A stretch of 64,000 nucleotides of DNA from Siphonodentalium dalli (GCA_032622095.1 CP136064.1:252342484-252406483), one strand, 5' to 3'. Shown: positions 31,033-43,360, counted from the first letter of the stretch. A program made the numbers and translations. The notes: a model not told the origin generated them from the sequence alone.

Positions 31033-31307
31033 AGTAATGAAAACAGTGCTCTTCATAACGCATTTTCGCTGATTTGAAAACAAAATATAAAATTATGTTT
31101 TATGACCAAGAAGGCCTGTTTATGAAAACTTAATAGCCATAATATAACTATATAGAATCACGTACATTTATCATATATATATACCCACCAAAAAATCAGC
31201 AATCGGATGTGTGCGTTAAGAATGCAACGACAGCCAGAAGGGAACTAAAATATATCCACAATACCATTGTCTCACTTTGAGCAGGATACCGTTGCAGTCT
31301 TTCTGTA

Positions 31308-31391
31308 GTCAGGATGGCCGAGTGGTCTAAGGCGCTGCGTTCAGGTCGCAGTCGGGTCTTCCCGGCGTGGGTTCGAATCCCACTTCTGACA
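31308..31391 (+). tRNA. tRNA-Leu(CAG), B10
   Basis: Consensus body. Confidence 0.96.
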
Positions 31392-31552
31392 ACAGTAATT
31401 TTGCTCGATGAAATGCGAATCGCAAGTCCGTCCGTTTTCTTTAAACAAATTTATGTGCCAATGAAATTTGTTTTTCTCAAGTTCCCAATTAAACTGCATA
31501 GTCCAAAATGAGGTGGATATCCACAAACAAAATCAGTGAAAAAAACTTATTT

Positions 31553-31623
31553 TGCATCGGCCGGGAATCGAACCCGGGTCGCCCGCGTGGCAGGCGAGCA
31601 TTCTACCACTGAACCACCGATGC
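31553..31623 (-). tRNA. tRNA-Gly(GCC), B10
   Basis: Consensus body. Confidence 0.96.
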
Positions 31624-31912
31624 GGCGAGATATGAACGCAAATTTAGCTTCTTGAGCAGCTAGCACATTTGTTGTCGAGAAGTCAACGCGACTTTGAACT
31701 TTATAACGATAGACTGGACAAGTCATGCATTTCGAGTCTCCCTTGAAATGCATGTGCACGATTCATTTAAGAAGCGTTTTTTTTTAATTTGCTAGCAATA
31801 ATAAATAAAACCATATTTTAATATAAACATTAAAACACACACGCACATTCTTACTGTATTTACTTTCAAACAAAGTGATAATTCTTCCTTCCTCTCCCCT
31901 TGACGAAAATAT

Positions 31913-31984
31913 TAGCAGAGCGAGGTTTCGATCCTCTGACCTCTGGGTTATGGGCCCAGCACGCTACCACTGCGCCACTCTGCT
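31913..31984 (-). tRNA. tRNA-iMet(CAT), B10, T-stem change
   Basis: nt48 C to A. Confidence 0.88.
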
Positions 31985-32094
31985 CCATGGTAAAAATGGT
32001 GGTTTTCTAAAATGACATTCCTCTGTTAAAAATTGAATCCATTAGAAATGTCAGCTAAATTATGGCCTGTCATATTTAACTGAAAAAGTAGATA

Positions 32095-32165
32095 TGCGCC
32101 GCCCGGGAATCGAACCCGGGTCGCAAGAATGGGAATCTTGCATGATACCACTACACCAGCGGCGC
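32095..32165 (-). tRNA. tRNA-Gly(CCC), B10
   Basis: Consensus body. Confidence 0.96.
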
Positions 32166-32289
32166 TTACGATAAATACACCATTTTATAAGACATTATAT
32201 TCGTTATTCAACAGTTTGTCAACAATCGCTTTGCAGGTCAGCAAGGCACGACGACCGAATTTTGATTCCAAGATTTAAAAATATCTGTG

Positions 32290-32362
32290 CATCCCAGGTG
32301 GGGATCGAACCCACGGCCTCTGGATTAGAAGTCCAGCGCTCTATCCGCTGAGCTACTGGGAC
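32290..32362 (-). tRNA. tRNA-Arg(TCT), B10
   Basis: Consensus body. Confidence 0.96.
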
Positions 32363-32637
32363 AGTAATGAAAACAGTGCTCTTCATAACGCATTTTCGCT
32401 GATTTGAAAACAAAATATAAAATTATGTTTTATGACCAAGAAGGCCTGTTTATGAAAACTTAATAGCCATAATATAACTATATAGAATCACGTACATTTA
32501 TCATATATATATACCCACCAAAAAATCAGCAATCGGATGTGTGCGTTAAGAATGCAACGACAGCCAGAAGGGAACTAAAATATATCCACAATACCATTGT
32601 CTCACTTTGAGCAGGATACCGTTGCAGTCTTTCTGTA

Positions 32638-32721
32638 GTCAGGATGGCCGAGTGGTCTAAGGCGCTGCGTTCAGGTCGCAGTCGGGTCTTCCCGGCGTGG
32701 GTTCGAATCCCACTTCTGACA
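32638..32721 (+). tRNA. tRNA-Leu(CAG), B11
   Basis: Consensus body. Confidence 0.96.
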
Positions 32722-32882
32722 ACAGTAATTTTGCTCGATGAAATGCGAATCGCAAGTCCGTCCGTTTTCTTTAAACAAATTTATGTGCCAATGAAATTTG
32801 TTTTTCTCAAGTTCCCAATTAAACTGCATAGTCCAAAATGAGGTGGATATCCACAAACAAAATCAGTGAAAAAAACTTATTT

Positions 32883-32953
32883 TGCATCGGCCGGGAATCG
32901 AACCCGGGTCGCCCGCGTGGCAGGCGAGCATTCTACCACTGAACCACCGATGC
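32883..32953 (-). tRNA. tRNA-Gly(GCC), B11
   Basis: Consensus body. Confidence 0.96.
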
Positions 32954-33242
32954 GGCGAGATATGAACGCAAATTTAGCTTCTTGAGCAGCTAGCACATTT
33001 GTTGTCGAGAAGTCAACGCGACTTTGAACTTTATAACGATAGACTGGACAAGTCATGCATTTCGAGTCTCCCTTGAAATGCATGTGCACGATTCATTTAA
33101 GAAGCGTTTTTTTTTAATTTGCTAGCAATAATAAATAAAACCATATTTTAATATAAACATTAAAACACACACGCACATTCTTACTGTATTTACTTTCAAA
33201 CAAAGTGATAATTCTTCCTTCCTCTCCCCTTGACGAAAATAT

Positions 33243-33314
33243 TAGCAGAGCGAGGTTTCGATCCTCTGACCTCTGGGTTATGGGCCCAGCACGCTACCAC
33301 TGCGCCACTCTGCT
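33243..33314 (-). tRNA. tRNA-iMet(CAT), B11, T-stem change
   Basis: nt48 C to A. Confidence 0.88.
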
Positions 33315-33424
33315 CCATGGTAAAAATGGTGGTTTTCTAAAATGACATTCCTCTGTTAAAAATTGAATCCATTAGAAATGTCAGCTAAATTATGGCCTGT
33401 CATATTTAACTGAAAAAGTAGATA

Positions 33425-33495
33425 TGCGCCGCCCGGGAATCGAACCCGGGTCGCAAGAATGGGAATCTTGCATGATACCACTACACCAGCGGCGC
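33425..33495 (-). tRNA. tRNA-Gly(CCC), B11
   Basis: Consensus body. Confidence 0.96.
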
Positions 33496-33619
33496 TTACG
33501 ATAAATACACCATTTTATAAGACATTATATTCGTTATTCAACAGTTTGTCAACAATCGCTTTGCAGGTCAGCAAGGCACGACGACCGAATTTTGATTCCA
33601 AGATTTAAAAATATCTGTG

Positions 33620-33692
33620 CATCCCAGGTGGGGATCGAACCCACGGCCTCTGGATTAGAAGTCCAGCGCTCTATCCGCTGAGCTACTGGGAC
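33620..33692 (-). tRNA. tRNA-Arg(TCT), B11
   Basis: Consensus body. Confidence 0.96.
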
Positions 33693-33967
33693 AGTAATGA
33701 AAACAGTGCTCTTCATAACGCATTTTCGCTGATTTGAAAACAAAATATAAAATTATGTTTTATGACCAAGAAGGCCTGTTTATGAAAACTTAATAGCCAT
33801 AATATAACTATATAGAATCACGTACATTTATCATATATATATACCCACCAAAAAATCAGCAATCGGATGTGTGCGTTAAGAATGCAACGACAGCCAGAAG
33901 GGAACTAAAATATATCCACAATACCATTGTCTCACTTTGAGCAGGATACCGTTGCAGTCTTTCTGTA

Positions 33968-34051
33968 GTCAGGATGGCCGAGTGGTCTAAGGCGCTGCGT
34001 TCAGGTCGCAGTCGGGTCTTCCCGGCGTGGGTTCGAATCCCACTTCTGACA
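33968..34051 (+). tRNA. tRNA-Leu(CAG), B12
   Basis: Consensus body. Confidence 0.96.
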
Positions 34052-34212
34052 ACAGTAATTTTGCTCGATGAAATGCGAATCGCAAGTCCGTCCGTTTTCT
34101 TTAAACAAATTTATGTGCCAATGAAATTTGTTTTTCTCAAGTTCCCAATTAAACTGCATAGTCCAAAATGAGGTGGATATCCACAAACAAAATCAGTGAA
34201 AAAAACTTATTT

Positions 34213-34283
34213 TGCATCGGCCGGGAATCGAACCCGGGTCGCCCGCGTGGCAGGCGAGCATTCTACCACTGAACCACCGATGC
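34213..34283 (-). tRNA. tRNA-Gly(GCC), B12
   Basis: Consensus body. Confidence 0.96.
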
Positions 34284-34572
34284 GGCGAGATATGAACGCA
34301 AATTTAGCTTCTTGAGCAGCTAGCACATTTGTTGTCGAGAAGTCAACGCGACTTTGAACTTTATAACGATAGACTGGACAAGTCATGCATTTCGAGTCTC
34401 CCTTGAAATGCATGTGCACGATTCATTTAAGAAGCGTTTTTTTTTAATTTGCTAGCAATAATAAATAAAACCATATTTTAATATAAACATTAAAACACAC
34501 ACGCACATTCTTACTGTATTTACTTTCAAACAAAGTGATAATTCTTCCTTCCTCTCCCCTTGACGAAAATAT

Positions 34573-34644
34573 TAGCAGAGCGAGGTTTCGATCCTCGGAC
34601 CTCTGGGTTATGGGCCCAGCACGCTACCACTGCGCCACTCTGCT
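34573..34644 (-). tRNA. tRNA-iMet(CAT), B12
   Basis: Consensus body. Confidence 0.96.
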
Positions 34645-34754
34645 CCATGGTAAAAATGGTGGTTTTCTAAAATGACATTCCTCTGTTAAAAATTGAATCC
34701 ATTAGAAATGTCAGCTAAATTATGGCCTGTCATATTTAACTGAAAAAGTAGATA

Positions 34755-34825
34755 TGCGCCGCCCGGGAATCGAACCCGGGTCGCAAGAATGGGAATCTTG
34801 CATGATACCACTACACCAGCGGCGC
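34755..34825 (-). tRNA. tRNA-Gly(CCC), B12
   Basis: Consensus body. Confidence 0.96.
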
Positions 34826-34949
34826 TTACGATAAATACACCATTTTATAAGACATTATATTCGTTATTCAACAGTTTGTCAACAATCGCTTTGCAGGTCA
34901 GCAAGGCACGACGACCGAATTTTGATTCCAAGATTTAAAAATATCTGTG

Positions 34950-35022
34950 CATCCCAGGTGGGGATCGAACCCACGGCCTCTGGATTAGAAGTCCAGCGCT
35001 CTATCCGCTGAGCTACTGGGAC
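34950..35022 (-). tRNA. tRNA-Arg(TCT), B12
   Basis: Consensus body. Confidence 0.96.
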
Positions 35023-35297
35023 AGTAATGAAAACAGTGCTCTTCATAACGCATTTTCGCTGATTTGAAAACAAAATATAAAATTATGTTTTATGACCAAG
35101 AAGGCCTGTTTATGAAAACTTAATAGCCATAATATAACTATATAGAATCACGTACATTTATCATATATATATACCCACCAAAAAATCAGCAATCGGATGT
35201 GTGCGTTAAGAATGCAACGACAGCCAGAAGGGAACTAAAATATATCCACAATACCATTGTCTCACTTTGAGCAGGATACCGTTGCAGTCTTTCTGTA

Positions 35298-35381
35298 GTC
35301 AGGATGGCCGAGTGGTCTAAGGCGCTGCGTTCAGGTCGCAGTCGGGTCTTCCCGGCGTGGGTTCGAATCCCACTTCTGACA
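35298..35381 (+). tRNA. tRNA-Leu(CAG), B13
   Basis: Consensus body. Confidence 0.96.
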
Positions 35382-35542
35382 ACAGTAATTTTGCTCGATG
35401 AAATGCGAATCGCAAGTCCGTCCGTTTTCTTTAAACAAATTTATGTGCCAATGAAATTTGTTTTTCTCAAGTTCCCAATTAAACTGCATAGTCCAAAATG
35501 AGGTGGATATCCACAAACAAAATCAGTGAAAAAAACTTATTT

Positions 35543-35613
35543 TGCATCGGCCGGGAATCGAACCCGGGTCGCCCGCGTGGCAGGCGAGCATTCTACCACT
35601 GAACCACCGATGC
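35543..35613 (-). tRNA. tRNA-Gly(GCC), B13
   Basis: Consensus body. Confidence 0.96.
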
Positions 35614-35902
35614 GGCGAGATATGAACGCAAATTTAGCTTCTTGAGCAGCTAGCACATTTGTTGTCGAGAAGTCAACGCGACTTTGAACTTTATAACGAT
35701 AGACTGGACAAGTCATGCATTTCGAGTCTCCCTTGAAATGCATGTGCACGATTCATTTAAGAAGCGTTTTTTTTTAATTTGCTAGCAATAATAAATAAAA
35801 CCATATTTTAATATAAACATTAAAACACACACGCACATTCTTACTGTATTTACTTTCAAACAAAGTGATAATTCTTCCTTCCTCTCCCCTTGACGAAAAT
35901 AT

Positions 35903-35974
35903 TAGCAGAGCGAGGTTTCGATCCTCTGACCTCTGGGTTATGGGCCCAGCACGCTACCACTGCGCCACTCTGCT
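35903..35974 (-). tRNA. tRNA-iMet(CAT), B13, T-stem change
   Basis: nt48 C to A, isolated between consensus neighbours B12 and B14. Confidence 0.88.
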
Positions 35975-36084
35975 CCATGGTAAAAATGGTGGTTTTCTAA
36001 AATGACATTCCTCTGTTAAAAATTGAATCCATTAGAAATGTCAGCTAAATTATGGCCTGTCATATTTAACTGAAAAAGTAGATA

Positions 36085-36155
36085 TGCGCCGCCCGGGAAT
36101 CGAACCCGGGTCGCAAGAATGGGAATCTTGCATGATACCACTACACCAGCGGCGC
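36085..36155 (-). tRNA. tRNA-Gly(CCC), B13
   Basis: Consensus body. Confidence 0.96.
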
Positions 36156-36279
36156 TTACGATAAATACACCATTTTATAAGACATTATATTCGTTATTCA
36201 ACAGTTTGTCAACAATCGCTTTGCAGGTCAGCAAGGCACGACGACCGAATTTTGATTCCAAGATTTAAAAATATCTGTG

Positions 36280-36352
36280 CATCCCAGGTGGGGATCGAAC
36301 CCACGGCCTCTGGATTAGAAGTCCAGCGCTCTATCCGCTGAGCTACTGGGAC
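36280..36352 (-). tRNA. tRNA-Arg(TCT), B13
   Basis: Consensus body. Confidence 0.96.
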
Positions 36353-36627
36353 AGTAATGAAAACAGTGCTCTTCATAACGCATTTTCGCTGATTTGAAAA
36401 CAAAATATAAAATTATGTTTTATGACCAAGAAGGCCTGTTTATGAAAACTTAATAGCCATAATATAACTATATAGAATCACGTACATTTATCATATATAT
36501 ATACCCACCAAAAAATCAGCAATCGGATGTGTGCGTTAAGAATGCAACGACAGCCAGAAGGGAACTAAAATATATCCACAATACCATTGTCTCACTTTGA
36601 GCAGGATACCGTTGCAGTCTTTCTGTA

Positions 36628-36711
36628 GTCAGGATGGCCGAGTGGTCTAAGGCGCTGCGTTCAGGTCGCAGTCGGGTCTTCCCGGCGTGGGTTCGAATCC
36701 CACTTCTGACA
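36628..36711 (+). tRNA. tRNA-Leu(CAG), B14
   Basis: Consensus body. Confidence 0.96.
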
Positions 36712-36872
36712 ACAGTAATTTTGCTCGATGAAATGCGAATCGCAAGTCCGTCCGTTTTCTTTAAACAAATTTATGTGCCAATGAAATTTGTTTTTCTCAA
36801 GTTCCCAATTAAACTGCATAGTCCAAAATGAGGTGGATATCCACAAACAAAATGAGTGAAAAAAACTTATTT

Positions 36873-36943
36873 TGCATCGGCCGGGAATCGAACCCGGGTC
36901 GCCCGCGTGGCAGGCGAGCATTCTACCACTGAACCACCGATGC
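36873..36943 (-). tRNA. tRNA-Gly(GCC), B14
   Basis: Consensus body; terminator side reads AAAATGAGTG, private to this unit. Confidence 0.96.
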
Positions 36944-37232
36944 GGCGAGATATGAACGCAAATTTAGCTTCTTGAGCAGCTAGCACATTTGTTGTCGAGA
37001 AGTCAACGCGACTTTGAACTTTATAACGATAGACTGGACAAGTCATGCATTTCGAGTCTCCCTTGAAATGCATGTGCACGATTCATTTAAGAAGCGTTTT
37101 TTTTTAATTTGCTAGCAATAATAAATAAAACCATATTTTAATATAAACATTAAAACACACACGCACATTCTTACTGTATTTACTTTCAAACAAAGTGATA
37201 ATTCTTCCTTCCTCTCCCCTTGACGAAAATAT

Positions 37233-37304
37233 TAGCAGAGCGAGGTTTCGATCCTCGGACCTCTGGGTTATGGGCCCAGCACGCTACCACTGCGCCACTC
37301 TGCT
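37233..37304 (-). tRNA. tRNA-iMet(CAT), B14
   Basis: Consensus body. Confidence 0.96.
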
Positions 37305-37414
37305 CCATGGTAAAAATGGTGGTTTTCTAAAATGACATTCCTCTGTTAAAAATTGAATCCATTAGAAATGTCAGCTAAATTATGGCCTGTCATATTTAAC
37401 TGAAAAAGTAGATA

Positions 37415-37485
37415 TGCGCCGCCCGGGAATCGAACCCGGGTCGCAAGAATGGGAATCTTGCATGATACCACTACACCAGCGGCGC
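37415..37485 (-). tRNA. tRNA-Gly(CCC), B14
   Basis: Consensus body. Confidence 0.96.
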
Positions 37486-37609
37486 TTACGATAAATACAC
37501 CATTTTATAAGACATTATATTCGTTATTCAACAGTTTGTCAACAATCGCTTTGCAGGTCAGCAAGGCACGACGACCGAATTTTGATTCCAAGATTTAAAA
37601 ATATCTGTG

Positions 37610-37682
37610 CATCCCAGGTGGGGATCGAACCCACGGCCTCTGGATTAGAAGTCCAGCGCTCTATCCGCTGAGCTACTGGGAC
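37610..37682 (-). tRNA. tRNA-Arg(TCT), B14
   Basis: Consensus body. Confidence 0.96.
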
Positions 37683-37957
37683 AGTAATGAAAACAGTGCT
37701 CTTCATAACGCATTTTCGCTGATTTGAAAACAAAATATAAAATTATGTTTTATGACCAAGAAGGCCTGTTTATGAAAACTTAATAGCCATAATATAACTA
37801 TATAGAATCACGTACATTTATCATATATATATACCCACCAAAAAATCAGCAATCGGATGTGTGCGTTAAGAATGCAACGACAGCCAGAAGGGAACTAAAA
37901 TATATCCACAATACCATTGTCTCACTTTGAGCAGGATACCGTTGCAGTCTTTCTGTA

Positions 37958-38041
37958 GTCAGGATGGCCGAGTGGTCTAAGGCGCTGCGTTCAGGTCGCA
38001 GTCGGGTCTTCCCGGCGTGGGTTCGAATCCCACTTCTGACA
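37958..38041 (+). tRNA. tRNA-Leu(CAG), B15
   Basis: Consensus body. Confidence 0.96.
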
Positions 38042-38201
38042 ACAGTAATTTTGCTCGATGAAATGCGAATCGCAAGTCCGTCCGTTTTCTTTAAACAAAT
38101 TTATGTGCCAATGAAATTTGTTTTTCTCAAGTTCCCAATTAAACTGCATAGTCCAAAATGAGGTGGATATCCACAAACAAAATCAGTGAAAAAAACTATT
38201 T

Positions 38202-38272
38202 TGCATCGGCCGGGAATCGAACCCGGGTCGCCCGCGTGGCAGGCGAGCATTCTACCACTGAACCACCGATGC
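38202..38272 (-). tRNA. tRNA-Gly(GCC), B15
   Basis: Consensus body; same 1-base loss at the terminator flank as B5. Confidence 0.96.
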
Positions 38273-38561
38273 GGCGAGATATGAACGCAAATTTAGCTTC
38301 TTGAGCAGCTAGCACATTTGTTGTCGAGAAGTCAACGCGACTTTGAACTTTATAACGATAGACTGGACAAGTCATGCATTTCGAGTCTCCCTTGAAATGC
38401 ATGTGCACGATTCATTTAAGAAGCGTTTTTTTTTAATTTGCTAGCAATAATAAATAAAACCATATTTTAATATAAACATTAAAACACACACGCACATTCT
38501 TACTGTATTTACTTTCAAACAAAGTGATAATTCTTCCTTCCTCTCCCCTTGACGAAAATAT

Positions 38562-38633
38562 TAGCAGAGCGAGGTTTCGATCCTCGGACCTCTGGGTTAT
38601 GGGCCCAGCACGCTACCACTGCGCCACTCTGCT
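38562..38633 (-). tRNA. tRNA-iMet(CAT), B15
   Basis: Consensus body. Confidence 0.96.
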
Positions 38634-38743
38634 CCATGGTAAAAATGGTGGTTTTCTAAAATGACATTCCTCTGTTAAAAATTGAATCCATTAGAAATGT
38701 CAGCTAAATTATGGCCTGTCATATTTAACTGAAAAAGTAGATA

Positions 38744-38814
38744 TGCGCCGCCCGGGAATCGAACCCGGGTCGCAAGAATGGGAATCTTGCATGATACCAC
38801 TACACCAGCGGCGC
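38744..38814 (-). tRNA. tRNA-Gly(CCC), B15
   Basis: Consensus body. Confidence 0.96.
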
Positions 38815-38938
38815 TTACGATAAATACACCATTTTATAAGACATTATATTCGTTATTCAACAGTTTGTCAACAATCGCTTTGCAGGTCAGCAAGGCACGA
38901 CGACCGAATTTTGATTCCAAGATTTAAAAATATCTATG

Positions 38939-39011
38939 CATCCCAGGTGGGGATCGAACCCACGGCCTCTGGATTAGAAGTCCAGCGCTCTATCCGCTGA
39001 GCTACTGGGAC
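38939..39011 (-). tRNA. tRNA-Arg(TCT), B15
   Basis: Consensus body; ATCTATGC flank as in B5. Confidence 0.96.
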
Positions 39012-39286
39012 AGTAATGAAAACAGTGCTCTTCATAACGCATTTTCGCTGATTTGAAAACAAAATATAAAATTATGTTTTATGACCAAGAAGGCCTGTTT
39101 ATGAAAACTTAATAGCCATAATATAACTATATAGAATCACGTACATTTATCATATATATATACCCACCAAAAAATCAGCAATCGGATGTGTGCGTTAAGA
39201 ATGCAACGACAGCCAGAAGGGAACTAAAATATATCCACAATACCATTGTCTCACTTTGAGCAGGATACCGTTGCAGTCTTTCTGTA

Positions 39287-39370
39287 GTCAGGATGGCCGA
39301 GTGGTCTAAGGCGCTGCGTTCAGGTCGCAGTCGGGTCTTCCCGGCGTGGGTTCGAATCCCACTTCTGACA
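39287..39370 (+). tRNA. tRNA-Leu(CAG), B16
   Basis: Consensus body. Confidence 0.96.
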
Positions 39371-39531
39371 ACAGTAATTTTGCTCGATGAAATGCGAATC
39401 GCAAGTCCGTCCGTTTTCTTTAAACAAATTTATGTGCCAATGAAATTTGTTTTTCTCAAGTTCCCAATTAAACTGCATAGTCCAAAATGAGGTGGATATC
39501 CACAAACAAAATCAGTGAAAAAAACTTATTT

Positions 39532-39602
39532 TGCATCGGCCGGGAATCGAACCCGGGTCGCCCGCGTGGCAGGCGAGAATTCTACCACTGAATCACCGAT
39601 GC
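39532..39602 (-). tRNA. tRNA-Gly(GCC), B16, double variant
   Basis: Same nt10 A and nt25 T allele as B6, exactly 13,299 bp away. Confidence 0.94.
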
Positions 39603-39891
39603 GGCGAGATATGAACGCAAATTTAGCTTCTTGAGCAGCTAGCACATTTGTTGTCGAGAAGTCAACGCGACTTTGAACTTTATAACGATAGACTGGACAA
39701 GTCATGCATTTCGAGTCTCCCTTGAAATGCATGTGCACGATTCATTTAAGAAGCGTTTTTTTTTAATTTGCTAGCAATAATAAATAAAACCATATTTTAA
39801 TATAAACATTAAAACACACACGCACATTCTTACTGTATTTACTTTCAAACAAAGTGATAATTCTTCCTTCCTCTCCCCTTGACGAAAATAT

Positions 39892-39963
39892 TAGCAGAGC
39901 GAGGTTTCGATCCTCGGACCTCTGGGTTATGGGCCCAGCACGCTACCACTGCGCCACTCTGCT
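39892..39963 (-). tRNA. tRNA-iMet(CAT), B16
   Basis: Consensus body. Confidence 0.96.
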
Positions 39964-40073
39964 CCATGGTAAAAATGGTGGTTTTCTAAAATGACATTCC
40001 TCTGTTAAAAATTGAATCCATTAGAAATGTCAGCTAAATTATGGCCTGTCATATTTAACTGAAAAAGTAGATT

Positions 40074-40144
40074 TGCGCCGCCCGGGAATCGAACCCGGGT
40101 CGCAAGAATGGGAATCTTGCATGATACCACTACACCAGCGGCGC
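40074..40144 (-). tRNA. tRNA-Gly(CCC), B16
   Basis: Consensus body; 3' flank change (plus strand GATTTGCGCC, consensus GATATGCGCC) shared only with B20. Confidence 0.96.
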
Positions 40145-40268
40145 TTACGATAAATACACCATTTTATAAGACATTATATTCGTTATTCAACAGTTTGTCA
40201 ACAATCGCTTTGCAGGTCAGCAAGGCACGACGACCGAATTTTGATTCCAAGATTTAAAAATATCTGTG

Positions 40269-40341
40269 CATCCCAGGTGGGGATCGAACCCACGGCCTCT
40301 GGATTAGAAGTCCAGCGCTCTATCCGCTGAGCTACTGGGAC
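40269..40341 (-). tRNA. tRNA-Arg(TCT), B16
   Basis: Consensus body. Confidence 0.96.
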
Positions 40342-40616
40342 AGTAATGAAAACAGTGCTCTTCATAACGCATTTTCGCTGATTTGAAAACAAAATATAAA
40401 ATTATGTTTTATGACCAAGAAGGCCTGTTTATGAAAACTTAATAGCCATAATATAACTATATAGAATCACGTACATTTATCATATATATATACCCACCAA
40501 AAAATCAGCAATCGGATGTGTGCGTTAAGAATGCAACGACAGCCAGAAGGGAACTAAAATATATCCACAATACCATTGTCTCACTTTGAGCAGGATACCG
40601 TTGCAGTCTTTCTGTA

Positions 40617-40700
40617 GTCAGGATGGCCGAGTGGTCTAAGGCGCTGCGTTCAGGTCGCAGTCGGGTCTTCCCGGCGTGGGTTCGAATCCCACTTCTGACA
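40617..40700 (+). tRNA. tRNA-Leu(CAG), B17
   Basis: Consensus body. Confidence 0.96.
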
Positions 40701-40861
40701 ACAGTAATTTTGCTCGATGAAATGCGAATCGCAAGTCCGTCCGTTTTCTTTAAACAAATTTATGTGCCAATGAAATTTGTTTTTCTCAAGTTCCCAATTA
40801 AACTGCATAGTCCAAAATGAGGTGGATATCCACAAACAAAATCAGTGAAAAAAACTTATTT

Positions 40862-40932
40862 TGCATCGGCCGGGAATCGAACCCGGGTCGCCCGCGTGGC
40901 AGGCGAGCATTCTACCACTGAACCACCGATGC
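40862..40932 (-). tRNA. tRNA-Gly(GCC), B17
   Basis: Consensus body. Confidence 0.96.
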
Positions 40933-41221
40933 GGCGAGATATGAACGCAAATTTAGCTTCTTGAGCAGCTAGCACATTTGTTGTCGAGAAGTCAACGCGA
41001 CTTTGAACTTTATAACGATAGACTGGACAAGTCATGCATTTCGAGTCTCCCTTGAAATGCATGTGCACGATTCATTTAAGAAGCGTTTTTTTTTAATTTG
41101 CTAGCAATAATAAATAAAACCATATTTTAATATAAACATTAAAACACACACGCACATTTTTACTGTATTTACTTTCAAACAAAGTGATAATTCTTCCTTC
41201 CTCTCCCCTTGACGAAAATAT

Positions 41222-41293
41222 TAGCAGAGCGAGGTTTCGATCCTCGGACCTCTGGGTTATGGGCCCAGCACGCTACCACTGCGCCACTCTGCT
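41222..41293 (-). tRNA. tRNA-iMet(CAT), B17
   Basis: Consensus body; both flank variants of B7 are present. Confidence 0.96.
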
Positions 41294-41403
41294 CCATGGC
41301 AAAAATGGTGGTTTTCTAAAATGACATTCCTCTGTTAAAAATTGAATCCATTAGAAATGTCAGCTAAATTATGGCCTGTCATATTTAACTGAAAAAGTAG
41401 ATA

Positions 41404-41474
41404 TGCGCCGCCCGGGAATCGAACCCGGGTCGCAAGAATGGGAATCTTGCATGATACCACTACACCAGCGGCGC
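41404..41474 (-). tRNA. tRNA-Gly(CCC), B17
   Basis: Consensus body. Confidence 0.96.
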
Positions 41475-41598
41475 TTACGATAAATACACCATTTTATAAG
41501 ACATTATATTCGTTATTCAACAGTTTGTCAACAATCGCTTTGCAGGTCAGCAAGGCACGACGACCGAATTTTGATTCCAAGATTTAAAAATATCTGTG

Positions 41599-41671
41599 CA
41601 TCCCAGGTGGGGATCGAACCCACGGCCTCTGGATTAGAAGTCCAGCGCTCTATCCGCTGAGCTACTGGGAC
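41599..41671 (-). tRNA. tRNA-Arg(TCT), B17
   Basis: Consensus body. Confidence 0.96.
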
Positions 41672-41946
41672 AGTAATGAAAACAGTGCTCTTCATAACGC
41701 ATTTTCGCTGATTTGAAAACAAAATATAAAATTATGTTTTATGACCAAGAAGGCCTGTTTATGAAAACTTAATAGCCATAATATAACTATATAGAATCAC
41801 GTACATTTAACATATATATATACCCACCAAAAAATCAGCAATCGGATGTGTGCGTTAAGAATGCAACGACAGCCAGAAGGGAACTAAAATATATCCACAA
41901 TACCATTGTCTCACTTTGAGCAGGATACCGTTGCAGTCTTTCTGTA

Positions 41947-42030
41947 GTCAGGATGGCCGAGTGGTCTAAGGCGCTGCGTTCAGGTCGCAGTCGGGTCTTC
42001 CCGGCGTGGGTTCGAATCCCACTTCTGACA
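41947..42030 (+). tRNA. tRNA-Leu(CAG), B18
   Basis: Consensus body. Confidence 0.96.
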
Positions 42031-42191
42031 ACAGTAATTTTGCTCGATGAAATGCGAATCGCAAGTCCGTCCGTTTTCTTTAAACAAATTTATGTGCCAA
42101 TGAAATTTGTTTTTCTCAAGTTCCCAATTAAACTGCATAGTCCAAAATGAGGTGGATATCCACAAACAAAATCAGTGAAAAAAACTTATTT

Positions 42192-42262
42192 TGCATCGGC
42201 CGGGAATCGAACCCGGGTCGCCCGCGTGGCAGGCGAGCATTCTACCACTGAACCACCGATGC
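42192..42262 (-). tRNA. tRNA-Gly(GCC), B18
   Basis: Consensus body. Confidence 0.96.
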
Positions 42263-42551
42263 GGCGAGATATGAACGCAAATTTAGCTTCTTGAGCAGCT
42301 AGCACATTTGTTGTCGAGAAGTCAACGCGACTTTGAACTTTATAACGATAGACTGGACAAGTCATGCATTTCGAGTCTCCCTTGAAATGCATGTGCACGA
42401 TTCATTTAAGAAGCGTTTTTTTTTAATTTGCTAGCAATAATAAATAAAACCATATTTTAATATAAACATTAAAACACACACGCACATTCTTACTGTATTT
42501 ACTTTCAAACAAAGTGATAATTCTTCCTTCCTCTCCCCTTGACGAAAATAT

Positions 42552-42623
42552 TAGCAGAGCGAGGTTTCGATCCTCGGACCTCTGGGTTATGGGCCCAGCA
42601 CGCTACCACTGCGCCACTCTGCT
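42552..42623 (-). tRNA. tRNA-iMet(CAT), B18
   Basis: Consensus body. Confidence 0.96.
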
Positions 42624-42733
42624 CCATGGTAAAAATGGTGGTTTTCTAAAATGACATTCCTCTGTTAAAAATTGAATCCATTAGAAATGTCAGCTAAATT
42701 ATGGCCTGTCATATTTAACTGAAAAAGTAGATA

Positions 42734-42804
42734 TGCGCCGCCCGGGAATCGAACCCGGGTCGCAAGAATGGGAATCTTGCATGATACCACTACACCAGCG
42801 GCGC
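42734..42804 (-). tRNA. tRNA-Gly(CCC), B18
   Basis: Consensus body. Confidence 0.96.
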
Positions 42805-42928
42805 TTACGATAAATACACCATTTTATAAGACATTATATTCGTTATTCAACAGTTTGTCAACAATCGCTTTGCAGGTCAGCAAGGCACGACGACCGAATT
42901 TTGATTCCAAGATTTAAAAATATCTGTG

Positions 42929-43001
42929 CATCCCAGGTGGGGATCGAACCCACGGCCTCTGGATTAGAAGTCCAGCGCTCTATCCGCTGAGCTACTGGGA
43001 C
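42929..43001 (-). tRNA. tRNA-Arg(TCT), B18
   Basis: Consensus body. Confidence 0.96.
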
Positions 43002-43276
43002 AGTAATGAAAACAGTGCTCTTCATAACGCATTTTCGCTGATTTGAAAACAAAATATAAAATTATGTTTTATGACCAAGAAGGCCTGTTTATGAAAACTT
43101 AATAGCCATAATATAACTATATAGAATCACGTACATTTATCATATATATATACCCACCAAAAAATCAGCAATCGGATGTGTGCGTTAAGAATGCAACGAC
43201 AGCCAGAAGGGAACTAAAATATATCCACAATACCATTGTCTCACTTTGAGCAGGATACCGTTGCAGTCTTTCTGTA

Positions 43277-43360
43277 GTCAGGATGGCCGAGTGGTCTAAG
43301 GCGCTGCGTTCAGGTCGCAGTCGGGTCTTCCCGGCGTGGGTTCGAATCCCACTTCTGACA
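43277..43360 (+). tRNA. tRNA-Leu(CAG), B19
   Basis: Consensus body. Confidence 0.96.
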